Source: an uncultured Allobaculum sp. (lineage in GTDB: Bacteria > Bacillota_I > Bacilli_A > Erysipelotrichales > Erysipelotrichaceae). From it: DNA of 26,179 nucleotides. Made by a program: the position numbers and the translations under genes. This document shows positions 1 to 7,501 of the stretch, piece by piece (the stretch's first letter is position 1; each line of letters begins with the position of its first letter). The notes under the pieces were generated by a model. That model was not told the origin of the DNA, did no database searches, and saw only the letters and a program-made list of their open reading frames with translations. Location: assembly GCA_948467695.1 (NCBI GenBank), contig CAOKFJ010000002.1, forward strand, positions 1 through 26,179. The letters run 5' to 3'.

Positions 1-246
1 CCAGGCATCGCCATCTTCATGCTGTTTCATTCCTCTTTTCAAAATCATCAACTGATTTCGCGTCAGTCTCTTTTTTAGCACGTAGTCCATCATGCCGGCT
101 GTATCCGCAAGATGCATCCACAGCGGCAAATACAAAAATTCCTTGTCTGTTTTTCCGATTGCTCCGCAGCACGCCTTTTGAAGTCTCTGCATTTTCCCCT
201 GTATTCCCGGCTGCTTCAGAAAGTTCCACTCACTATTGCTTTTCAT
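1..246 (-). CDS. cas3: Cas3 N-terminus, type I CRISPR-Cas (partial, runs off left edge)
   Basis: The first 82 codons of a leftward gene are present; the rest lies outside the window. The ATG at 246 follows an AGGAG site 8-9 bases upstream. Residues about 39-52 read LPLWMHLADTAGMM, which resembles the start of the HD nuclease domain of Cas3 (pattern LPLxxHLxDTA, with the first metal-binding His/Asp region). The segment before it (about 38 residues) fits the short leader of type I-E-like Cas3 proteins. Cas3 is the nuclease-helicase that degrades DNA bound by Cascade. The metal-binding HD pair and helicase motifs would lie beyond the edge and cannot be checked, nor can the subtype. No CRISPR repeats are visible here, so an array would have to be further left. 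Another HD-domain protein is the main alternative. Confidence 0.6.
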   Translation of the reverse strand, partial: MKSNSEWNFLKQPGIQGKMQRLQKACCGAIGKTDKEFLYLPLWMHLADTAGMMDYVLKKRLTRNQLMILKRGMKQHEDGDAW

Positions 247-378
247 ATATCCCACTCCTGTCTTCTTTCTCTCACCCACGATAATTCGACGAAACAGATA
301 TCATCATTTTACTTGTCAATTTACCGGTTATACATAACTTTCGTGTTCTATAGCATTCTTCTCTGCTTTTTGTGGTGT

Positions 379-502
379 TCAAACCATAATCAAGATGCCA
401 TCGTGCTCTTCAATAGTCGTAACATGCAGAAGCAGGTAGTCTTGGGTATAAATTTCTCTATATCATCATAAAAATTATCCAATCTAGACACTCTCCTCCT
501 TT
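379..502 (-). pseudogene. Strong ribosome-binding site followed by a short broken reading frame
   Basis: On the minus strand an almost ideal Shine-Dalgarno AAAGGAGG (495-502) is followed after about 12 bases by TTG (482) and a 30-codon frame ending at 390. From about base 435 leftward the neighbouring frame reads like ordinary protein (segment LLLHVTTIEEHDGILIMV, stop at 379), so a one-base indel may have broken a small gene of about 34 codons. I do not recognise the product. It lies between the sbcC terminator and cas3, on the same strand as both. It could equally be a leader peptide or chance. Confidence 0.25.
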
Positions 503-510
503 GCATGCAC

Positions 511-551
511 AAAAGCACCGCACCATCCTTATATGGATAGCCGCGGTGCTT
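511..551 (-). terminator. Rho-independent terminator after sbcDC
   Basis: Arms AAGCACCGC (513-521) and GCGGTGCTT (543-551) pair perfectly. An inner ATCC/GGAT pair extends the hairpin. On the minus strand the stem is followed by a short T run (plus-strand A at 511-514). It lies about 98 bases beyond the sbcC stop. The U tract is short, so termination may be partial. Confidence 0.6.
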
Positions 552-648
552 GCAAACATCAAACACTTTCAAATTCTGTCATTGCACTCTGTGCACATCT
601 CACAATCGTTTTTACGTAGAACTTTTTTTCAAACTTATAACAACATTC

Positions 649-3288
649 TTAGGAAGTCTGTATCGAGACAAAACTTCCTTTTGTTGGATCTTTTCTTACA
701 AGAATCTGATTATCAATCTGATTCATCAGCGATTCCACGTGCGATATGATGCCGACCATTCGCGTAGAAGCCAGCTGGCTGAGCGCTCCTACGGCTTTGC
801 CCAGACATTCTTCATCAAGCGATCCGAATCCCTCATCCACAAACAGCGTCTGCAGACGAACTCCGCCCGCGCTGCACTGAATTTCTTCGGAAAGGCCCAG
901 AGCCAGACAGAGCGATGCAAGAAACTGCTCGCCGCCAGAGAGACTTCGAACGGGTCGAACGGAATCGTTATAGTGATCAACAACATCAAGACCAAGACCG
1001 CTTTTCTTCGCTCCACCCTCGTCCAGACAGCGTTTGAGCTCATACTGACCGCCCGTCATCACAAAAAGTCGTGTATTGGCTCGTTTAATGATCCGTTCGA
1101 AATATTCGGTCTGAACGTACGTTTCGAGGTTGATGCGAATCTGCCCTTTGAGCGATCCGCCGATGGTATCCGCAAGATTTCGCAGCATTGACGCTTTGCG
1201 GTGAACTTCCGGAAGTTTAACCTCGAGTCTCCGGCATACATCCACCTGATGGCGATTTGCTTCCAGCTGTCCTTTCAGATCATAGATCGTCATACGCAGA
1301 CTGTTTTGCGATGATTTTGCCCGATCAAGATCAAGCCTTACTTTCTGTCGCAGTGTAAACGCGCTTTGCGGTGGTGTATCAAAGCTGGAAAGCACGCCTT
1401 TGACCTGATCCAGACTGCTTCGAAGATTTCTCTGCTTCATTTGCAGTTCCTTGGCTTCAAGATCATAACCTTCTCTTTCGGAACGCAGAGTTTCCAGGAC
1501 CGTTTTCTCGTATTGCACAATAAAATTGCTCATCTCAGGTTCCATAGAATCCACCGATTCGCTGATAGCCGCAATGGTCGCCTGATACTGTGCCTGTTTT
1601 CGGTTGCATTCCTCATGTTTTTTACGCAGATCCGCTTCTTCTTTGGAAAATCTCTGCTGGCGTACGAGCAGACTGGTTTTCTGTTTTACTGTCTTTTTGA
1701 GTTCGATCAGTTTTTCCTGAACCTGCTCATATGTCAGATTTTCTGGAAGCTTGGACTGTATATCCTTCATCGCTTTTTCTTTCGCCTCGCAAGTCGCCAG
1801 CAGCGAAGCGCACTTCTGCGAAATTTTTGAAGCTTCTTTCTGATCCGCTTTCATGGTTTTCTCAAGCTTTTCAAGCTCTTTTTCCGTCGGTATCTCGTCC
1901 GTAAGGGCGGCAGGAGATGGATGGTTAAGCGAGCCGCATACCGGACAAGGTTTTCCCTCTTTCAAAGTCGATGCAAGAATTCCAGCCTGTCCTGCCAGGA
2001 AACGAGCGTTTGCGGCATTGTACGCATACGCACTGCCCGCGGCTTTTTCAAGTACTTCACGACATTGATTCTGTGCAATCTGAACCTGAAAACGCGCTGC
2101 AGTAAACTCCCCTTTTTTCGCATGATAATCGTTAAAAATCTCAACAAGCCGGTTTGTTTCCTGAAGGCTGAGCTGAACATCTTCCTGAAGAGCTAATTCA
2201 CGCTCAATCTCTTCGAGATATCCGGTGACAGTTTTTAAACGCTGCTCTGTGTCCCGCACATCCCAGCCAGCTCTTTTTTCCTCAACCATGAGAGCTTCGC
2301 GTTTTTCCCGCGCTTCTTCATATCCTTTGAAGCGATGAATCTTTGCATCAATCGCCCTTTCCTGTTCGAGTTTTTCTTCGCGAAGCCGTTCCACGCTTTC
2401 CAGATATTTCTCCTGCGCCTCGAGCTTATTCCACTCGGGTTCAAGCTGATTGCGCAGTTTGCAGGCATCTGTCCACTTCTGATACTGGATTTCCATCTCG
2501 CCCAGTTCGCCATCGCGTCGGGAAAGTTGTGCGATCTCCCGATTGAGTTCGTCTTCTTTTTTCAGATACTCGCTCAATTGTTTTTCCTGTTCTTCTACCC
2601 ATTCATTGAGCAGAGAGATGTCTTCCCGCGCTTCATCGCTGACATTTTTAAGAGCTGCCTGTGCATTTTCGAGCTGCCTTTTCAGATCGTCGTACTCGGC
2701 ACCCGCATTCTTTGCCATCTGCTGGATCTTGTCCTGCAGTTTTTCGTAATCGCCGGTATCGAAGATCTCGCGAAAGATTTCCGACCTTTTCTGCGTATCC
2801 GCCAGAAGAACTTTCAGAAAGTCTCCCTGCGCAATAATCGCTACCTGTTTGAACTGTTTCATATCCAGTCCGATCACACGATGAACTTCTTCATTGATCT
2901 CTGTCACTCTGGTCAGCACCCGCCCGTCAGGAAGAACCATCTCGGATTTCGACGGGCGTTTTGTCATGCCTTTTCCGACCGCTTTGGGACGGACATATTC
3001 AGGGGAACGTTCGATCGTATAAATTTCATCGTTGATTTCAAATTCAAGGCGCACGAAAGTTTCCATGCGCGCATCAGCGTATTTGGAGCGAAGCATTGTC
3101 GGTTTGCGCACATCTCCGGACAGTTCGCCATACAGCGCATAGACGATTCCGTCAAAAATCGTCGTCTTGCCCGCGCCGGTATCGCCGCTGATCAGAAAGA
3201 GGCCTTTGTTGTCGAAAACGCGAAAGTCGATCTCTTCTACTTTGGCATATGGTCCGAATGCCTGCATGGTCAGTTTAATCGGTTTCAT
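649..3288 (-). CDS. sbcC: Exonuclease SbcC, ATPase subunit (Rad50-like)
   Basis: SbcC is the SMC/Rad50-type ATPase of the SbcCD nuclease, which opens DNA hairpins and trims double-strand ends. The 879-residue protein shows the full layout: Walker A GDTGAGKTT at residues 35-43, long charged coiled-coil arms, a central zinc hook CPVC (Cys448, Cys451), a second coiled coil, ABC signature LSGGEQ at 783-788 and Walker B with Asp818-Glu819 (LFVDEG). I chose the ATG at 3288 because GGGAGG sits 6-7 bases upstream; an ATG 7 codons earlier lacks this. The start lies inside the end of sbcD (14-base overlap), so the two are translationally coupled. A terminator follows about 98 bases after the stop. Nothing is missing from the family's key motifs. 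Confidence 0.96.
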   Translation of the reverse strand: MKPIKLTMQAFGPYAKVEEIDFRVFDNKGLFLISGDTGAGKTTIFDGIVYALYGELSGDVRKPTMLRSKYADARMETFVRLEFEINDEIYTIERSPEYVRPKAVGKGMTKRPSKSEMVLPDGRVLTRVTEINEEVHRVIGLDMKQFKQVAIIAQGDFLKVLLADTQKRSEIFREIFDTGDYEKLQDKIQQMAKNAGAEYDDLKRQLENAQAALKNVSDEAREDISLLNEWVEEQEKQLSEYLKKEDELNREIAQLSRRDGELGEMEIQYQKWTDACKLRNQLEPEWNKLEAQEKYLESVERLREEKLEQERAIDAKIHRFKGYEEAREKREALMVEEKRAGWDVRDTEQRLKTVTGYLEEIERELALQEDVQLSLQETNRLVEIFNDYHAKKGEFTAARFQVQIAQNQCREVLEKAAGSAYAYNAANARFLAGQAGILASTLKEGKPCPVCGSLNHPSPAALTDEIPTEKELEKLEKTMKADQKEASKISQKCASLLATCEAKEKAMKDIQSKLPENLTYEQVQEKLIELKKTVKQKTSLLVRQQRFSKEEADLRKKHEECNRKQAQYQATIAAISESVDSMEPEMSNFIVQYEKTVLETLRSEREGYDLEAKELQMKQRNLRSSLDQVKGVLSSFDTPPQSAFTLRQKVRLDLDRAKSSQNSLRMTIYDLKGQLEANRHQVDVCRRLEVKLPEVHRKASMLRNLADTIGGSLKGQIRINLETYVQTEYFERIIKRANTRLFVMTGGQYELKRCLDEGGAKKSGLGLDVVDHYNDSVRPVRSLSGGEQFLASLCLALGLSEEIQCSAGGVRLQTLFVDEGFGSLDEECLGKAVGALSQLASTRMVGIISHVESLMNQIDNQILVRKDPTKGSFVSIQTS

Positions 3289-4405
3289 GAATAGCCTCCC
3301 AGGCGTCAATAACGACCTTCATCTGTTCTTGGGTCGCGGCAGTGCCATTTTGCATCTCGAAGAATTCCGCGAAGATTTCCATCGGCGTCTTCTGCTCGGT
3401 CGTCAGATCATCCATATCTTCCATAGTGACCTGCGGTCTTGTTCGCGAGTACTCGATTTTGAGCAGACGCGGATAGATGCTCGCCAGTTTTTCGTATACC
3501 TGAAAAACTTCCTGTTCGTCATCCAGAATGACGTAGTAGTAGTTTTCAAGATCCAGATCTTTCCAGAAGGAGCGGCTGACAATTTCATCAAAGGTGCCTC
3601 GAATGCGGACAAAATCATGAATCGGATGGAGCGGCAGTTCGATGATGGAAACAGAATGATCGGGATTTGTCTCGATCATCGTCAGTGTCTTGGTCACATC
3701 AAGTTCCGAAGCAGAAAACTTCAGAAGGGTGCCGGGATAGCGGTTCTGCTCTCTGCCGCAGCTTTGGGGGTTATGCAGATGTCCTAATGCCGCGTAGTCG
3801 AAACGGTCAAGATAAGTTGTCGCAATCTGATCAAGGGTGCCGATGGCGTGTGTTTCGCTTTCGCATGTCTGGCTTCCGGCGAAAAACTGATGACTCATCA
3901 GAATGTTGCACGCCTCTTCGTCGAAATGAACCCGCTTCATCGCTTCTTCCATTGCCGCGTTCCAGCTGTCGCAGGGCACGTCGCATACCGTACGAACGAT
4001 AATCGGTTTGATGAACGGAAGCATATGAATGCGCACCCTCTGACCGTCTTTCTCCATATCGGCGTATTCCACATCGCCCTCAAAGATCGAGGCAATGTGG
4101 ATTCTCGATTCTTTGAGCAGTTCGCTGCCGAAGTTCAGTCGTCCTGCGGAGTCATGATTTCCGCTGATGATAAACACATCGAGCGCGCGTTTGTGCAGTT
4201 CGTTCAAAAACCAGTTGAGCAGCGCTACGGCGCCGATCGGGGGCATGGCGACATCGTAGACATCGCCGCATATCAGCACACCGTCTACATGGTATGTATC
4301 CGCTGCTTCGAGTACCTGGCGAAGGATATCCCGCTGTTCCCCATCCAGGTCGTAGCCGAAGACTTTCTTTCCCAGATGCAGGTCCGCAAGGTGCAGGAAT
4401 TTCAT
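3275..4405 (-). CDS. sbcD: Exonuclease SbcD, nuclease subunit (Mre11-like)
   Basis: SbcD is the Mn-dependent phosphoesterase subunit that pairs with SbcC. The 376-residue protein carries the calcineurin-like metal motifs in order: DLH (residues 8-10), GDVYD (47-51), GNHD (82-85, catalytic His84), an LMSHQF histidine in the middle, and GHLH after that. The C-terminal third fits the capping and SbcC-binding region. The start has GGAGGT 6 bases upstream of the ATG. It is the first gene of the sbcDC pair and overlaps sbcC by 14 bases. Its length matches the family. Confidence 0.96.
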   Translation of the reverse strand: MKFLHLADLHLGKKVFGYDLDGEQRDILRQVLEAADTYHVDGVLICGDVYDVAMPPIGAVALLNWFLNELHKRALDVFIISGNHDSAGRLNFGSELLKESRIHIASIFEGDVEYADMEKDGQRVRIHMLPFIKPIIVRTVCDVPCDSWNAAMEEAMKRVHFDEEACNILMSHQFFAGSQTCESETHAIGTLDQIATTYLDRFDYAALGHLHNPQSCGREQNRYPGTLLKFSASELDVTKTLTMIETNPDHSVSIIELPLHPIHDFVRIRGTFDEIVSRSFWKDLDLENYYYVILDDEQEVFQVYEKLASIYPRLLKIEYSRTRPQVTMEDMDDLTTEQKTPMEIFAEFFEMQNGTAATQEQMKVVIDAWEAIHETD

Positions 4406-4658
4406 AAAGCCACCTCCATAATTCTTATCAGTATCTAATCTGTGCTTTTTGTCGTCTGTATTGTTGGGGGACTGTGTGCCTTTTTTGTGGAAAGCCGCCT
4501 CTTCTTTTTTATATCTGTTTTTAAGTATATATTTTTAAGCCACTTATAAAATTCGACAAACAGTTGGAAGCAATCCATAGACGATATACATTTATCGCAT
4601 CACGATTGCTCATACTGACAGAGTAGACGACAGATTAACGATTGTGCAACCTTTTTTT
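4406..4658. other. Gene-free AT-rich stretch upstream of sbcD
   Basis: No supported gene. It should hold the leftward sbcD promoter: AT-rich tracts at about 4500-4550 and a TAGATACT-like -10 near 4430 are visible, but no confident -35/-10 pair. A near-palindromic T7/A6 tract (4651-4666) abuts the terminator of the next operon. Confidence 0.4.
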
Positions 4659-4693
4659 GAAAAAAGCGACGGACCGTTTTACCGATCCGCCGC
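4659..4693 (-). terminator. Rho-independent terminator of the two-gene unknown operon
   Basis: On the minus strand an 11-pair GC-rich stem (two G-T wobbles) with loop GTAAAA occupies 4666-4693 and runs into six T residues (plus-strand A at 4660-4665). It lies 76 bases beyond the stop of the leftward gene ending at 4769. Confidence 0.88.
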
Positions 4694-4768
4694 CTGTGCG
4701 TTTTGACATTGATTTTTGTGATTTATCGCTTGCGTATTTTCACCAAAAATTCACTTTAATCCGCAAGA

Positions 4769-5365
4769 TTACCAGTTGACTACTTCTTCTTCCGCGCTTG
4801 CGGCTTTTGCATCCGCTTCAAGTTCTTCACGGCGCTTCTCTTCTTTCCATGCATAAAGAGGTACCATGATGCCCTGATCAGCGGGGTCGCCTTCAAGTTC
4901 GATCGGATTCTGGAAATCCTTGAGATCTTCGCTGCGTGTCAGTTTTTCGCCGTGCGCAGAGAAAGCGAAACGGGGCTTCTTGCCGTTTTCAAGGAACATC
5001 GTTTTTCCAAAGCCGTAGATGCCGTTATGGTCTTTTCCGGTATGGAAGCTGAATTCCTGCAGAATGGCTTTGCAGAACTCCTTCACGCTCCACTCGTCGA
5101 TGTTCGATTTGAACATGAAAAACGGAATGCGGTCGTTGGTGATGTACAGCGGCTGGCTGATGACAAACTTGTTGACGATCGCCTGCGGGATTTCGTGGAA
5201 CATCATATCTTCGTAGTACGCTTTGTACTTCGGATCTTCGTTGGCGAGTTCCTCGTCCATCTGAATATAGAAGTGCAGAGTCGGATTGACGGATCCGGGA
5301 CGAGAGAGGGATCCCTTCGCGTTGGTGGTATAAAGGACCGGCACCGGTTTCTTTTCTTTTTTCAT
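4769..5365 (-). CDS. Unrecognised 198-residue cytoplasmic protein
   Basis: I do not recognise a family. The 198-residue protein has no signal peptide or membrane segment, is rich in aromatic and charged residues, and ends in a Glu/Ala/Lys-rich tail (about residues 172-196). No nucleotide-binding or metal-binding motif stands out. The start is well supported: GGGAGA lies upstream and the ATG overlaps the stop of the preceding gene as ATGA, so it is probably translated by coupling. It is the second gene of a two-gene operon closed by a strong terminator. Coding quality looks genuine: a single long frame with normal composition. The function is open; being downstream of an equally unknown partner suggests that the two proteins act together. 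Confidence 0.8.
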   Translation of the reverse strand: MKKEKKPVPVLYTTNAKGSLSRPGSVNPTLHFYIQMDEELANEDPKYKAYYEDMMFHEIPQAIVNKFVISQPLYITNDRIPFFMFKSNIDEWSVKEFCKAILQEFSFHTGKDHNGIYGFGKTMFLENGKKPRFAFSAHGEKLTRSEDLKDFQNPIELEGDPADQGIMVPLYAWKEEKRREELEADAKAASAEEEVVNW

Positions 5366-5634
5366 TGTTTCTCCCTTCGCCAGGCATAGTACTCGTCATC
5401 CTTTTTCTCGTCGATTCCCGTCGAGTCTTCCAGAATGAGCGCGTCCTGTCCGCCGTACAGATCGAGAAAATCTTCCGGCTTCAGGCGCAGCGTATAGCCC
5501 GGAGCGCTGACCTGAATCATGCCGTTTTTCTTTCGTGCGAGTACGGGTGACTGTATAAGGCGCAGGGTGAAACCTTCATCGAGCCGTTTAAGCATCTGTG
5601 CGCCATACTGTATGTCCTGATTCATACCTTTCAT
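5362..5634 (-). CDS. Unrecognised small protein (87-107 residues, start uncertain)
   Basis: A small hydrophilic protein of unknown function, first gene of the pair with the 198-residue protein (ATGA overlap at 5362-5365). The C-terminal two thirds contain a basic stretch (about TLRLIQSPVLARKK) and an acidic tail. Three starts are possible. TTG at 5685 has only a weak AGG upstream and would place a terminator-like hairpin inside the coding sequence. ATG 5634 has no Shine-Dalgarno. ATG 5625 has AAAGG only one base away, too close to act normally. A promoter with -10 TAGAAT ends 7 bases before ATG 5625, which would suit a leaderless message. I give 5634 as a compromise. Confidence 0.7.
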   Translation of the reverse strand: MKGMNQDIQYGAQMLKRLDEGFTLRLIQSPVLARKKNGMIQVSAPGYTLRLKPEDFLDLYGGQDALILEDSTGIDEKKDDEYYAWRREKQ

Positions 5635-5660
5635 TCTAGCAAAACCGCAAAAAGGCTCAA
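5633..5660 (-). promoter_or_regulatory. Predicted promoter abutting the small-protein start
   Basis: On the minus strand TTGAGC (5655-5660) and TAGAAT (5633-5638) are 16 bases apart. Transcription would begin at about 5625, coinciding with an ATG. The -35 overlaps the hairpin at 5654-5670. Confidence 0.5.
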
Positions 5661-5670
5661 TGTCTGAGCC
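5649..5670 (-). terminator. Second hairpin-T5 terminator downstream of rubrerythrin
   Basis: On the minus strand GGCTCA (5665-5670) pairs with TGAGCC (5654-5659) around a 5-base loop, followed by five T. It lies between the main rubrerythrin terminator and the next gene, so it is either a back-up terminator or an attenuator. Confidence 0.55.
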
Positions 5671-5714
5671 GTACAGCTGACGCAAATACCTGTCTCTCTC
5701 TTCCCCATAGATGC

Positions 5715-5741
5715 AAAAAATCCGGCAGGCGCCGGATTTTT
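5715..5741 (-). terminator. Rho-independent terminator of rubrerythrin
   Basis: AAAAATCCGGC (5716-5726) and GCCGGATTTTT (5731-5741) pair over 11 bases around a 4-base loop. The T run follows on either strand, so it could act both ways. It is 26 bases beyond the rubrerythrin stop. Confidence 0.92.
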
Positions 5742-5766
5742 GTGCAATAGAGTGTCTGTTTACGAC

Positions 5767-6327
5767 TTATTCAGGGTGAGCAAGGTTCTGGTTGAAGTCA
5801 ACAACAGCTTCGAACCAAGCCTGGGGGTGTTTGCATACGGGGCAAACTTTCGGTGCAGCTTTTGCTTTTGTTACATAGCCGCAGTTGAGGCAGATCCAGT
5901 TTACTTCTTCAGGTTTTTCGAAGCACAGATCGTTTTTGATGAGGTTCATCATGTCTGCATATCTGTCTCTGTGATGGCTTTCGATTTCGCCGATCAGTTC
6001 CATTTTCTTGGCGATTTCAGGGAAGCCTTCTTCTCTGGCTGTTTTAGCGAAGTCAGCATACATTGTTGTTGTTTCGTAGTCTTCGCCGTCCCATGCCATC
6101 TGCAGGCATGTCAGTGTATCAGGCACGCCGCCGTCGTTCAGATATTTGAACCATACTTTGGCATGAGCATTTTCGTTTCCAGCTGTTTCAGTGAAGATGT
6201 TGCTGATGTGGTTGTAGCCTTCTTTTTTCGCCTGGTTAGCGAACCATTTGTATTTTGTGTAAGCCTGGGACTCGCCGGCAAGAGCCGTTTCGAGGTTTTT
6301 CCAGGTTTGAGAATCTCTAAGTTCCAT
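5767..6327 (-). CDS. rbr: Rubrerythrin (NADH-peroxidase-type oxidative-stress protein)
   Basis: Rubrerythrin reduces hydrogen peroxide in the cytoplasm of anaerobes. The 186-residue protein has an N-terminal ferritin-like diiron four-helix domain with probable ligands Glu19, Glu52, His55, Glu82/Glu85, Glu116 and His119. A C-terminal rubredoxin-like iron site follows, with Cys146/Cys149 (CLNC) and Cys162/Cys165 (CPVC). The order is the classical one, diiron then rubredoxin, not reverse rubrerythrin. GGAGGT lies 8 bases before the ATG. It appears to be a single-gene unit, with its own promoter, an inverted repeat at the promoter and a strong terminator. No PerR or Fur box could be recognised confidently. 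The ligand numbers come from matching to the known family by eye. Confidence 0.95.
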   Translation of the reverse strand: MELRDSQTWKNLETALAGESQAYTKYKWFANQAKKEGYNHISNIFTETAGNENAHAKVWFKYLNDGGVPDTLTCLQMAWDGEDYETTTMYADFAKTAREEGFPEIAKKMELIGEIESHHRDRYADMMNLIKNDLCFEKPEEVNWICLNCGYVTKAKAAPKVCPVCKHPQAWFEAVVDFNQNLAHPE

Positions 6328-6350
6328 GGGTATGTACCTCCGTTTTCATC

Positions 6351-6376
6351 AGTATAGCACAGTCATTCTCATGACT
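6351..6376 (-). promoter_or_regulatory. Rubrerythrin promoter with overlapping inverted repeat (operator-like)
   Basis: On the minus strand the extended -10 TGCTATACT (TATACT at 6351-6356) lies 23 bases before the ATG. Directly upstream, in the -35/-10 spacer, is a perfect inverted repeat AGTCAT-4-ATGACT (6361-6376). That position suits a repressor. The -35 is poor, consistent with an extended -10 promoter. Confidence 0.55.
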
Positions 6377-6512
6377 ATGCGCAGTTGAACTCGTGATTTT
6401 TCGCACAAAAATCGAATCGCAAATCGAGATTGTTTTTATTACGAAATAATTTGATAATTCATATTTTCAGATAACGTCTCGACAAAAAATATTTTATTTT
6501 CTGCGGGCATGC

Positions 6513-6920
6513 CTACTGATCGGTATCCGCCCAGTTGGGTACGCTCGAGCCGCGGCGCACGAGAATGCCTTTCTGGAATTCCGCGCCGTTGATGAACTTG
6601 ATGATATGCTCGATTTCCTTGTCGGTGCAGCTGATCAGCACTTTGGCAAGAACTTCGCGGGCAAGAATGTCCGCCTGAACAATTACCGCATCCACCGTAA
6701 GAGTTTTCTTCGAGCCGCGAAAAGCGTAAAGGGGAACACCGGTAGAGCTGATCGCATCCGTGATCTTCAGAAAATCCGCCGGATACACAAGTCTCGGGTA
6801 GTCAACGCTCGGCGATCCCGCCGGACGGACCATCTCCATATTTCCGGATAAAACCAGCGTATCGAGTTTCTGCCAGAAAAACACATTGTTTTCAAGCTCA
6901 GCCTGATTCTTTTGTGTCAT
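6513..6920 (-). CDS. Small inorganic-pyrophosphatase-like family protein
   Basis: The 135-residue protein resembles, from memory, a short Firmicute family usually labelled inorganic pyrophosphatase. Shared blocks include FWQKLDTLV (about residues 14-22), a RP-G-S/T segment followed by a YP-hydrophobic-YP-D stretch, VDAVIVQADIL, an I-C-T-D/E-E-E block near ISCTDKEIEHII, and a C-terminal GILVRR. It is smaller than true family I pyrophosphatases, and I cannot see a full set of their metal-binding aspartates, so enzyme activity is doubtful. I chose the ATG at 6920, which has an AGGCAGG-type site upstream; a longer frame to 7082 would run through the promoter and leader. Expressed alone. Confidence 0.6.
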   Translation of the reverse strand: MTQKNQAELENNVFFWQKLDTLVLSGNMEMVRPAGSPSVDYPRLVYPADFLKITDAISSTGVPLYAFRGSKKTLTVDAVIVQADILAREVLAKVLISCTDKEIEHIIKFINGAEFQKGILVRRGSSVPNWADTDQ

Positions 6921-7020
6921 CGTAACGACCTGCCTTTCATTCTTTCTATATTTATTACGCGTTTGAATTGATTGCGCATGATTCAGTCTTCCTTTGTATA
7001 AAGGGGCATGAGAACAGTCG

Positions 7021-7043
7021 TCTTCCAGTCGTCTTTTGGAAGA
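7021..7043 (-). other. Leader hairpin upstream of the pyrophosphatase-like gene
   Basis: Perfect 7-pair inverted repeat TCTTCCA/TGGAAGA with a 9-base loop, overlapping a direct repeat of AGACGACTG. It lies about 100 bases before the start codon, in the predicted 150-base leader. No T run follows. Confidence 0.4.
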
Positions 7044-7077
7044 TAACGGGGGCTGCCCTTTGCCGCTGATGTATCCC

Positions 7078-7106
7078 ATCATACATGGAAAGCGCGCAAG
7101 TTTGAA
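7078..7106 (-). promoter_or_regulatory. Predicted promoter of the pyrophosphatase-like gene
   Basis: On the minus strand TTCAAA (7101-7106), a 17-base spacer and TATGAT (7078-7083). This predicts a leader of about 150 bases. The rest of the gap from 7107 to 7272 shows no gene. Confidence 0.45.
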
Positions 7107-7272
7107 AATTGTTCCAGCTTCGGCTGTGCATTTTCATCAAATTCTTTCGTTTTCTTACATATTTATATCACAACCTGTACAAAACTTTCCGCCAGTTGTT
7201 TAAAGAATGAAAAAAAGCACCAGCCTGAAGCAGACTATTCATCTGATTTTTGCGCACTGTCGAACAGACTGA

Positions 7273-7305
7273 AAAACGGGCCATCAGCCCTCGATGGTCC
7301 GTTTT
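7273..7305 (-). terminator. Rho-independent terminator of the glycerate kinase operon
   Basis: A 13-pair stem with one G-T wobble (7273-7285 with 7293-7305) and a 7-base loop, flanked by A and T runs, so able to work in either direction. It lies about 200 bases beyond the stop of the thioredoxin-fold gene. Confidence 0.88.
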
Positions 7306-7501
7306 GTTCATGTTTCTTATTCCATATAACACATTTTGTCTTTTAAATGTGGATAATCGAGGCTTTTTCACCTTTTTCCATCCACATTTTCATCAACTTT
7401 CGCATTTTTTGCAAAAAGATCGCAAAGACAAATCAGATTTTCAGTGATTGATGAAAACTTCGCGCCGAAATGCCGAATACCGTTCTGTGCTTATCGCTCG
7501 G

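Noticed and set aside
314..319. TTGACA consensus -35 upstream of cas3
   Set aside because: No acceptable -10 hexamer lies 15-19 bases downstream, so a promoter could not be supported.
550..3294. Several long rightward open frames opposite sbcC (for example 2335-3294)
   Set aside because: They lie wholly antisense to a protein with complete family motifs; their translations are Phe/Arg/His-rich with no recognisable domain.
5635..5685. TTG-initiated N-terminal extension of the small unknown protein
   Set aside because: It would translate through a hairpin-T5 terminator and has only a weak ribosome site.
6421..6480. PerR/Fur-like AT-rich sequence upstream of rubrerythrin
   Set aside because: No symmetrical match to either consensus, and it lies well upstream of the predicted promoter.
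6921..7082. Upstream extension of the pyrophosphatase-like gene
   Set aside because: It runs through the predicted leader hairpin and -10, and lacks family similarity.
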